A DNA stretch of 39,779 nt, taken from the NCBI GenBank assembly GCA_038249605.1, contig JBBSDH010000009.1, positions 1-39,779 of the forward strand, in the 5' to 3' direction. The DNA comes from M3007 sp038249605 (GTDB taxonomy: Bacteria > Bacteroidota > Bacteroidia > Chitinophagales > Saprospiraceae). Within the stretch, counting starts at the first letter, position 1; each line of letters starts with the position of its first letter. Positions 15,800 to 22,769 of this stretch are shown here, piece after piece. Below the pieces are notes generated by a model that saw only the letters and a list, made by a program, of their open reading frames with translations, searched no databases and had not been told where the DNA came from. The position numbers and the translations under genes were made by a program.

Positions 15800-16963
15800 T
15801 TAAAGCTCCTCCATTGCTTGCTCCAAATCTTCCCAAAGCCAGTCGGGATCTTCCAACCCGATGTAAAACCTACAAAATTGCCAGGGCAATGGCGAATTAC
15901 TTCGTCCGGGGATGTTGTAAAAACCGATGGTGGGCAACATGAGTGACTCGTGGCCGCCCCAGGAAACGGCTATGAGGAAACGTTGAATCCTGTGTACGAA
16001 ATTCTCCATTTTTTCCATGGAATCCGTTTTGAATTGTACGGAAAACAATCCGCCGCAGCCGCGCATTTGTTTGAGTGCCAAATCGCGCTGCGGGAACGAT
16101 GCATGAAAAGGATGCAATACTTTTTCCACTTTGGGGTGCGCTTCAAACCTTTGCACCAAATCCCAGGCGCTTTTGTCGCTGCGTTCGAGGCGCAGCGGCA
16201 GGGTGCGCAAACCACGTATTACCAGCATGGCATCGTGTGGACTCAAAATGGCACCGATGGTCATCAACTCCGATTCGAAAATTTTACGCACCATGGTTTT
16301 GCTCGCACACAATACACCAACCACCACATCAGAATGGCCATTCAGGTATTTGGTACCCGAATGCAACACGATGTCGATGCCCCAGGCCACCGGGTTTTGG
16401 TACAATGGCGAGCAGTACGAGTTGTCAATCATGCTCACCAGGCCATGTTCTCGGGCCAGAGCAGCGCAGGCTTCGAGGTCTTGTAGGTCAAAAGTAAGCG
16501 TGTTGGGACTTTCAAGGTAAAGTACCTTTGTATTGGGCCGGAGGGCAGCGCGGATGTTTTCCACGTCGGTACCATCTACGAAGGTGTACTCAACACCGAA
16601 ACGCGACAGCAGTTTGCGCAGCAGGTTGTTCGTCCACGAATACGGCGCTTGCTGGCACACACTGTGGTCGCCTGACGACACGTTGCCGATGACGGCTGCG
16701 GCAATGGCTGCGGCGCCACTGGAAAACACCAGAGCATCTTCGGTGCCTTCGAGGGCTGCCAGTTTTTCGCGCAATATTTCAACAGTAGGATTGTTGCCAC
16801 GCGAATAGACGTGATTTTCCAGCTCATCGGAAAAGCACGCCCGAAACGCCTGCAAATCCGGAAAAACGAAATTGCTGGATTGTATGATCGGAGGTGAAAC
16901 AGCCTGAAAATACTGCTCACGGTTTTCACCCAGGTGGGTTAATATTTCGCTGAGGTGTTTCAT
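15800..16963 (-). CDS. Cys/Met-metabolism PLP-dependent enzyme
   Basis: 387 residues of the cystathionine gamma-synthase/gamma-lyase fold family. YSRGNNPT (53-60) binds phosphate, and the PLP lysine is Lys205 in LHSGTKYLNGHSD. The family's Y-G-G-T segment, which helps position substrate, is replaced by PYSWT near residue 107-111, so the substrate (cystathionine, homoserine ester or methionine) is uncertain. The start is the ATG at 16963, which overlaps the stop of the upstream S46 peptidase gene as ATGA, a classic sign of translational coupling; the longer in-frame ORF to 17080 would run back into the peptidase gene. It lies in an operon with the peptidase (upstream) and the GH38 enzyme (downstream). 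Confidence 0.87.
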   Translation of the reverse strand: MKHLSEILTHLGENREQYFQAVSPPIIQSSNFVFPDLQAFRACFSDELENHVYSRGNNPTVEILREKLAALEGTEDALVFSSGAAAIAAAVIGNVSSGDHSVCQQAPYSWTNNLLRKLLSRFGVEYTFVDGTDVENIRAALRPNTKVLYLESPNTLTFDLQDLEACAALAREHGLVSMIDNSYCSPLYQNPVAWGIDIVLHSGTKYLNGHSDVVVGVLCASKTMVRKIFESELMTIGAILSPHDAMLVIRGLRTLPLRLERSDKSAWDLVQRFEAHPKVEKVLHPFHASFPQRDLALKQMRGCGGLFSVQFKTDSMEKMENFVHRIQRFLIAVSWGGHESLMLPTIGFYNIPGRSNSPLPWQFCRFYIGLEDPDWLWEDLEQAMEEL

Positions 16964-19125
16964 TTTTTCTTTTTGCGCTGGCCTTTCACCAGTTTCATTT
17001 CGTCGATGAGTTGCGGACAACCGGCGTATTTGTCGATGATGAACAAAATATAACGCGCATCCACCATGATGTTGCGGCAAATAGCCGGGTCGTAGTTCAG
17101 GTCACTCATGGTGCCTTCCCACACGCGGTCGAAATTGAGTCCGATGAGATTGCCGCGGGCGTCGAGCGCCGGCGAACCGGAGTTGCCGCCAGTGGTGTGG
17201 TTGCTGCCCAGGAAAGCCACGGGCATGCGGCCGTCTGCGGCTGCATACGGTCCAAAATCCTTGTTTTTGTACAATTCAATAAGTTTTTGAGGCACATCAA
17301 ACTCATAATCGCCAGGAATGTATTTTTCCATCACGCCATCGAGGTAAGTCTGGTAATGGTAATGCAACGCGTCGCGTGGCTGGTATCCGCGCACTTTACC
17401 ATAGGTGAGGCGCAGGGTACTGTTGGCGTCGGGGTAAAAACGTTTTTCTTTAAAAACCTGCATTTGAGCGGCCATGTACTGACGCTGCAGCAAGTCAATT
17501 TGCGGTTGCAATTCCTGAAGTTTGGGCTGAACTTTGATTTTATAGTTGTCGGAAAGTTCATTCCACATCATGATCATCCGGTCCTTTTTCAAAGTTTGGG
17601 CAATGACTTCCGGAGTTTGCTCCATCAGCACATCAAGTTTATCCTTGAACGGCACGCTGCTTTCGGCAAAAAGGTTGGCCACCAGCTTGTCGTATCCGCC
17701 ATACAGCGCAGCCTGGGACTTCACTACTTCGCCACCCCAATCCGGACGCATGTTTTCGCCGAACATTTCCAACATGCCAGTCATGACGGCCTGATCGACC
17801 ACCGGACGGTAGTCTTTGTAAAAACTGTTCATCGAATTGACAGTTTCGGCTTTTTTGGAAACAAAAAAAGCTTCACCGTTGTCGCCGTACGTTTTTACCC
17901 AGTTTTGTAAAACCTGTGCTTGCCCAAAAGCTTGGGTATTGCGTACCGTGGTTTCAAAAAAATACTCACGGGCCAGAGCGTAGGGTTCAATTTCGGTATA
18001 AAGTTGCTCAAGGCGTAACAGCAGGTTGCCGTATTTGTATTTCAAATCGGGGTTTTCGTTCACCCGTTTCATAAACTCAGCTTCGTAAGCTTTTTTCTTA
18101 TCCACGGCGCCGTAGGTTTTAAGTCCCTGCATTTCACCCAGCCATTTTTTCCAGGCATTGGCGATGGAGGCATACCGGGCGACGTAGGCGATTTTTACAT
18201 CGGGGTCTTTACGCATGTAACCGTCCATGGTTTTCAACGCTTTGTCGCGGATGGAAACACGTGCCGGATCTATCACATCGGCTGTTTGGCTCAATCCGGC
18301 AGCGCTCAGGTATTCGTCTGTTCGGCCCGGAAAACCGTACACCATGGTAAAGTCGCCTTCTTCCACTCCGTCGAGTGAAATGGAGAGGAAGTGCCGTGGC
18401 TTGAATGGAACGTTTTCGGGTGCGTATGCCGCGGGCTTATTGTCGGATGAAGCATACACCCGAAAAAGGGCAAAGTCACCAGTATGGCGCGGCCACACCC
18501 AGTTGTCGGTATCGGAGCCGAATTTGCCAATGCTGCTCGGCGGAGCGCCTACAAAACGAACGTCTTTAAAAACTTGGGTGATGTAGAGGTAATATTGGTT
18601 GCCGTTGTAAAATGGCTTGATGACAATATCCTCCCACGCTTCCTTTTTTGTTTTGGCCTTGAGTTCTGTCAGGTTTTTATCTATTTGGGCCTGACGGTCG
18701 CGCTCGCTCATGCCCTCGCTTATGCCCTGCATTGCCCGGATGGTAACGTCTTCCATACTGGTGATGAAAGTTGCGGTAACCCCTGGGCACGGAAGTTCTT
18801 CGCTTCGTTGTTTCGACCAGAATCCGTTGTCGACGTAGTTGTTTTCCAGCGTTGACAAAGACTGGATGGAGCCAAATCCGCAGTGGTGGTTGGTGAGCAG
18901 CAGTCCTTCGGGAGAAATCATTTCGCCGGTACAACCGCCTCCAAAAATGCAAATGGCGTCTTTTACGCTTGCTTCGGTGGGTGAATAGATGTCATCAGCA
19001 TCGAGTTTCAGACCCATGGCCTTCATCTCCTTTTCGTTTTGTTTTTCGAGATGAAGGGGCATCCACATGCCCTGTGCGCCCAGTGTAATGGGCAGCATAA
19101 GGATAAAGAAAAATGTTTTTTTCAT
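16960..19125 (-). CDS. S46 family dipeptidyl peptidase, DPP11-like
   Basis: 721 residues with a signal peptide (KKTFFFILMLPITLGAQG), acting in the periplasm or outer membrane. The chymotrypsin-like catalytic histidine is in LLLTNHHCGFGS (His80/His81) and the serine is Ser649 in TTGGNSGSPALD. Residue 667, 18 positions after the serine, is Arg. In Porphyromonas gingivalis S46 enzymes, Arg at this position (Arg673) goes with release of dipeptides having Asp/Glu at P1 (DPP11), whereas Gly gives hydrophobic specificity (DPP7). This supports an acidic-residue-specific enzyme. It is the first gene of the operon with the PLP enzyme (4-base overlap) and GH38 mannosidase. The lysine-rich C-terminal tail (KGQRKKKK) is notable. 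Confidence 0.94.
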   Translation of the reverse strand: MKKTFFFILMLPITLGAQGMWMPLHLEKQNEKEMKAMGLKLDADDIYSPTEASVKDAICIFGGGCTGEMISPEGLLLTNHHCGFGSIQSLSTLENNYVDNGFWSKQRSEELPCPGVTATFITSMEDVTIRAMQGISEGMSERDRQAQIDKNLTELKAKTKKEAWEDIVIKPFYNGNQYYLYITQVFKDVRFVGAPPSSIGKFGSDTDNWVWPRHTGDFALFRVYASSDNKPAAYAPENVPFKPRHFLSISLDGVEEGDFTMVYGFPGRTDEYLSAAGLSQTADVIDPARVSIRDKALKTMDGYMRKDPDVKIAYVARYASIANAWKKWLGEMQGLKTYGAVDKKKAYEAEFMKRVNENPDLKYKYGNLLLRLEQLYTEIEPYALAREYFFETTVRNTQAFGQAQVLQNWVKTYGDNGEAFFVSKKAETVNSMNSFYKDYRPVVDQAVMTGMLEMFGENMRPDWGGEVVKSQAALYGGYDKLVANLFAESSVPFKDKLDVLMEQTPEVIAQTLKKDRMIMMWNELSDNYKIKVQPKLQELQPQIDLLQRQYMAAQMQVFKEKRFYPDANSTLRLTYGKVRGYQPRDALHYHYQTYLDGVMEKYIPGDYEFDVPQKLIELYKNKDFGPYAAADGRMPVAFLGSNHTTGGNSGSPALDARGNLIGLNFDRVWEGTMSDLNYDPAICRNIMVDARYILFIIDKYAGCPQLIDEMKLVKGQRKKKK

Positions 19126-19156
19126 ACGTCCGGCAGTTTTGATCGTTTACCGGAGG

Positions 19157-19164
19157 CAAAAATA
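19157..19164 (-). promoter_or_regulatory. -7 element for the peptidase-PLP enzyme-GH38 operon
   Basis: Minus-strand TATTTTTG, 31 bases before the peptidase ATG. A TTG lies only 14 bases upstream, so the -33 element is not clear. Confidence 0.5.
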
Positions 19165-19222
19165 GGAAAAGAAGCAGTCAACCCATTTGATTTATCGCCC
19201 AATCATTCCCATTCCGCATTCG

Positions 19223-20377
19223 TCAGGAAATCCACGAGCGGTAATACTCCGGATCCTCGATTCCTGCGGCGTATTCGGTCATGAGCAAAGGCCGAAACGT
19301 ATCGATCATGACGGCAAGTTCATGAGTTTCCTTTTTTCCTATGCTTTTTTCAACTGTACCCGGGTGTGGACCGTGTGGGATGCCGCCCGGATGCAACGTG
19401 ATCATGCCCCTTTCTACGTGTTTGCGGCTCATAAAGTCACCGTCTACGTAGTACAAAACCTCGTCCGAATCGATGTTGGAGTGGTTGTATGGCGCAGGAA
19501 TGGACAGCGGATGGTAATCGTACATCCTTGGCACAAACGAGCAAATGACGAACTGGTGCCCGTCGAACGTTTGGTGGGTGGGTGGAGGCAGATGCACTCG
19601 ACCAGTAATGGGCTCGAAATTGTGGATGGAGAAGGCGTAAGGAAAGAGGTATCCGTCCCAGCCCACCACATCAAATGGGTGGTTCAGGTAATGGTATGGA
19701 TAAATATTGTCCTGTTTTTTGATGTAAAACAGATAATCCCCTTTTTCGTCGTGCGTCACAAGCTCCATGGGTTTGCGGATGTCGCGCTCACAGAACGGAG
19801 AATGTTCGTGCAACTGTCCGAAAGCCGTACGGTAACGTTTGGGCGTAGTGATCGGGCCCATACTTTCTACAATGAGCAGGCGGTTGTTGGAGCCATCGAA
19901 ATGGAGCTGGTAAGTTGTTCCGCGCGGTACGATGATGTAATCGCCGTAGCTGAAAGGCAAAACGCCGTACATGGTGTGCAAAGCGCCTGAACCTTCGTGT
20001 ATGAAAAAAACCTCATCCGCATCGGCGTTTTTGAAAAAATAGTCGGTCATGCTTTTGGTTGGCGCAGCCAGAATGATGCGGCAGTCGTTGTTCACCAGCA
20101 TGGGTTTGCGCGAACGCATGTAATCCTCTTCGGGCTCCACGTTGAAACCTTTCAAACAGCGGTGTTTAAGCTGCTTGTCGTGAACGGTTTTGGGCGCGAT
20201 GCTGAACGGGTCGCCCACCTGAACAATCTGGGTGGGTGCATTGCAATGGTACAACAAGGAGTAGTTATCGTTGAAGCCTTCGGTGCTGAAGAGTTCTTCG
20301 TGGTACAGTTCGCCATTGGGCTTTCGGAACTGGATGTGTCGTTTGTGCGGAATTTGTCCAAGCGTATGGTAATGCAT
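19223..20377 (-). CDS. hmgA: Homogentisate 1,2-dioxygenase
   Basis: Opens the ring of homogentisate to maleylacetoacetate in tyrosine and phenylalanine degradation, using Fe(II) and O2. 384 residues from the ATG at 20377. The cupin region is visible: DEVFFIHEGSGALHTMYGVLPFSYGDYIIVPRGTTYQ, then the family block GRVHLPPPTHQTFDGHQ / FVICSFVPRMYDYHP and GGIPHGPHPG near the C-terminus, which supply the iron ligands. Upstream in-frame codons (to 20461) have no family similarity and would overlap mnmH, so the shorter start is preferred. It follows mnmH by 62 bases on the same strand. The next pathway enzymes (maleylacetoacetate isomerase, fumarylacetoacetase) are not in the window. Confidence 0.94.
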   Translation of the reverse strand: MHYHTLGQIPHKRHIQFRKPNGELYHEELFSTEGFNDNYSLLYHCNAPTQIVQVGDPFSIAPKTVHDKQLKHRCLKGFNVEPEEDYMRSRKPMLVNNDCRIILAAPTKSMTDYFFKNADADEVFFIHEGSGALHTMYGVLPFSYGDYIIVPRGTTYQLHFDGSNNRLLIVESMGPITTPKRYRTAFGQLHEHSPFCERDIRKPMELVTHDEKGDYLFYIKKQDNIYPYHYLNHPFDVVGWDGYLFPYAFSIHNFEPITGRVHLPPPTHQTFDGHQFVICSFVPRMYDYHPLSIPAPYNHSNIDSDEVLYYVDGDFMSRKHVERGMITLHPGGIPHGPHPGTVEKSIGKKETHELAVMIDTFRPLLMTEYAAGIEDPEYYRSWIS

Positions 20378-20439
20378 GGCGTGGTGTGTGTTTATGGTAA
20401 AGAGCTGATATCGCTGCAAGTTACATCGAAAAGCATTCG

Positions 20440-21462
20440 CTAAAGCGCTTTTTCGAGGCAAAAAGCGGCCATTTGTTGTGGGTTGCTGTGGTTGAAAGAA
20501 AAAATCCTTTTGTCGGGCGATGGATTGGTGTCCAGTCCGTGCTGGTATGTTTTGTCGTAATATTTCAGGGCAATGGCGGTCGCAACGTGCATGTTGCCGA
20601 GTTCAAGGGCTTCCACGGCAAGTTTAAAATCAAGGCCGCCCAGTTTTTTGGCTATACGTTCAAAAGAAGCGATCAAAGCTTCTTTCGGAAAAGCGGCATA
20701 GTCCTCCACAAGATTGTTGATTCTTTCTTCCTGTGGAATCTCCAGGTTGAAAAGCGGCGAAGATTTTAAGTTTTGAAAAAAGGGATTTGGAATGTATATC
20801 CTTCCGATGCTGTGGCTTTCATTTTCTACCCAAATGGTCTGGGAGGCATCGAGTTTGTTCAAAGACTCAAACAGGTTGTTTTCAAACTGTTCGACGGAAG
20901 GCTGGTCGTTTTGTCCCAGGCTCCCAAAGGCTGAGCCTTTGTGGTTGGCCAAACCTTCCAGATCAAGGATTTGAGCGCCTAATTCGCCAAGGGCGTGCAG
21001 AACTTTTGTTTTACCTGTGCCTGTGCGCCCTCCGATCACCAGCAATTTCCAGCGGCGGTTCTCGAAGGAATCCAGTAGGTATTGACGGTAATTTTTATAA
21101 CCTCCTGATAGCAATTTTACATCAAAGCCGCCCATGCGCAACAGCCAGGCAACGCTTTGGCTTCGTTGTCCGCCTCGCCAGCAATGTAGGGCCACACGCC
21201 TGTCGGGTGCCAGTTTGGCGGCATGTCGCAGCATGTGCGTCATTTTGGGCCCCACGATGTCGAGTCCTATGTGCAAGGCTTTTTCGGGCCCCTGTTGTTT
21301 GTAGGCCGTGCCTACCTGCGCCCGTTCATCATCGGAAAAAAGCGGAAAGCCCACAGCGCCCGGAATGTGGCCGTGGTTGTATTCTCCTGGAGAGCGCACG
21401 TCGAGCAGAACGCGCGTCTGGGATTCGACTAAAAAATCAGCAGCCTGAAGCGATTGTTGCAT
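20440..21462 (-). CDS. mnmH: tRNA 2-selenouridine synthase
   Basis: Converts 2-thiouridine at the wobble position of certain tRNAs to 2-selenouridine, using selenophosphate. 340 residues: an N-terminal rhodanese domain with the active cysteine Cys94 in ALHCWRGGQRSQSVAWLL (an intact loop, unlike the rhodanese-like protein near 2.4 kb), and a C-terminal P-loop domain with GGRTGTGKT at about 143-151. The ATG at 21462 is preferred; a TTG start seven codons upstream is possible, but the TACCTTTA element at 21469-21476 (minus strand), resembling a -7 box, falls in those codons. Its presence implies that the organism also makes selenophosphate (SelD), encoded outside the window. Confidence 0.93.
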   Translation of the reverse strand: MQQSLQAADFLVESQTRVLLDVRSPGEYNHGHIPGAVGFPLFSDDERAQVGTAYKQQGPEKALHIGLDIVGPKMTHMLRHAAKLAPDRRVALHCWRGGQRSQSVAWLLRMGGFDVKLLSGGYKNYRQYLLDSFENRRWKLLVIGGRTGTGKTKVLHALGELGAQILDLEGLANHKGSAFGSLGQNDQPSVEQFENNLFESLNKLDASQTIWVENESHSIGRIYIPNPFFQNLKSSPLFNLEIPQEERINNLVEDYAAFPKEALIASFERIAKKLGGLDFKLAVEALELGNMHVATAIALKYYDKTYQHGLDTNPSPDKRIFSFNHSNPQQMAAFCLEKAL

Positions 21463-21544
21463 TAAGGGTAAAGGTACACGCAAAAAACGCTTCAGGCTGC
21501 TGACGAAAATGTTCTGGACCGATGATTTTTATCTGCCGGTACCT

Positions 21545-22174
21545 TTAAAGTTTGTTGTTCACTTTCCCTGAACCGCTAACGGCCGATTTTACATTGCCTG
21601 AAACGCTGAGCGCCACGTCGCCAGAGCCGGAAATGGCCACTTCAGCGGTTTTGCCTTTCAGTGAAGAAGCATCTATTTCGCCGGAGCCGGAAATGGCATA
21701 GGCTTGTTCGTCGGCTGTGCCCCTGAGTGTAAAATCACTCGAACCGGACATGTTAATTTCGAGGTCGCGTACGTCAAATTCGCCTTTAAAATCGCCCGAA
21801 CCGCTGCTGTTGAATTCAAAGGCGTCGGCTTTGATGACGCCTGCAGTCATAATGTCGGAAGAGCCGCTGTTGTTGATTTCTTTGATGGACTTGTAGGTCA
21901 CCGTGATTTTTATTTTGGCATTTTTACCGTATTTGCCTTTTTTCATGGCTATGCCGAGGTGACTGCCTTGAACTTTGGTTTCAATTTTATCCAAACTTAC
22001 ACCGCTGGCTTCGATAACCACCTTTTCGGTGTCGCCTTGCTGAACCGTTATGAGATCGAAACCACCGGAAACGTCGATGGAATTGAAACTTTCAAGGGTA
22101 CGGGTTTCGGTACTTTGAGCATGAAGAGAAAATGCAAAAACAGTGCACAAAAGCACAACAAAGAGGTTTTTCAT
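21545..22174 (-). CDS. Head-GIN domain (DUF2807) secreted protein
   Basis: 209 residues with a signal peptide (KNLFVVLLCTVFAFSLHAQ). The mature part is a DUF2807 right-handed beta-helix typical of Bacteroidota: repeated SGSG/SGSS turns (NNSGSSDI, NSSGSGDF, NMSGSSDF, AISGSGEI, AISGSGDV, AVSGSGKV), one about every 20 residues. Function is not known; these proteins are sometimes called putative autotransporter adhesins. The ATG at 22174 starts the signal peptide directly; the in-frame ATG at 22201 adds nine residues and is less likely. An AACCTTTG element overlapping a small palindrome at 22207-22221 may be its -7 site. Confidence 0.9.
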   Translation of the reverse strand: MKNLFVVLLCTVFAFSLHAQSTETRTLESFNSIDVSGGFDLITVQQGDTEKVVIEASGVSLDKIETKVQGSHLGIAMKKGKYGKNAKIKITVTYKSIKEINNSGSSDIMTAGVIKADAFEFNSSGSGDFKGEFDVRDLEINMSGSSDFTLRGTADEQAYAISGSGEIDASSLKGKTAEVAISGSGDVALSVSGNVKSAVSGSGKVNNKL

Positions 22175-22230
22175 AATCGGATAGTTTTTTTGGAAAGACA
22201 AGTTCTTGCAACCAAAGGTTGCAGGGAAGC

Positions 22231-22265
22231 AAAAAAATGAGTCATTCCGAAATACGGAATGACTC
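22231..22265 (-). terminator. Intrinsic terminator of the DUF4332 gene
   Basis: Perfect 11-bp inverted repeat (22239-22249 and 22255-22265) with a 5-base loop. Reading on the minus strand, it is followed by a run of seven T (22231-22237). A second, weaker inverted repeat (22274-22280 with 22291-22297) lies closer to the gene. Confidence 0.9.
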
Positions 22266-22307
22266 CTATCAAAAACAGATTTTTCCCATAATCTGTTGAA
22301 CTTAATA

Positions 22308-22715
22308 TTAGTGTGTCACTTTAGGTTCCAGTTGGCTGGCTTGTTCGATCCAGCTTGATACTTCGTCGAGGCTTGGCACACGACCGGCAACACCCCTCTC
22401 AGCGTTAACTTCAGTCAGTTTTGCGTGCAGGTTGTCGGCATTGCGCGTGCGCAGTTCCTTTACCGTGTCAACGCCTGCCAGTTCGAGCAGGTCAGAGAAT
22501 TCTTCGGCAACACCTTTGATGCGGAACAAATCGGCCATGTTAACCCAGCGAAGTAGGAGGCTTTCGGAAATGCTCGAACTTGCGGCAAGTTCAGAACGGC
22601 CTTTTTTGCTTGCACCTGTTTCCAGGAGTTGTTCTACGGAGGTAATGCCTTGTGTTGAAAGTTTTCCTGCGTATACTTCGCCAATACCCTCAATTTCGAT
22701 GATCTTGTAAGCCAT
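22308..22715 (-). CDS. DUF4332 domain protein (helix-hairpin-helix-like)
   Basis: 135 residues, cytosolic, no signal peptide. It begins YKIIEIEGIGEVYAGKLSTQGITSVEQLL, with the helix-hairpin-helix pattern I-E-G-I-G, and contains a second similar unit (DLFRIKGVAEEFSDLLELAGVDTVKELR). This double helix-hairpin-helix layout is that of DUF4332. HhH motifs often bind nucleic acid, but no function is established for this family as far as I know. Monocistronic with its own -7 element and strong terminator. Confidence 0.88.
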   Translation of the reverse strand: MAYKIIEIEGIGEVYAGKLSTQGITSVEQLLETGASKKGRSELAASSSISESLLLRWVNMADLFRIKGVAEEFSDLLELAGVDTVKELRTRNADNLHAKLTEVNAERGVAGRVPSLDEVSSWIEQASQLEPKVTH

Positions 22716-22758
22716 GTAAGTTGGTTTTGAATGATTTGAATGTTGTGTTTTGTAAAGG

Positions 22759-22766
22759 CAAAAATA
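22759..22766 (-). promoter_or_regulatory. -7 element for the DUF4332 gene
   Basis: Minus-strand TATTTTTG, 43 bases before the ATG. No clear -33 element; the upstream sequence is the end of the acetoacetate-CoA ligase gene. Confidence 0.5.
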
Positions 22767-22769
22767 GCG

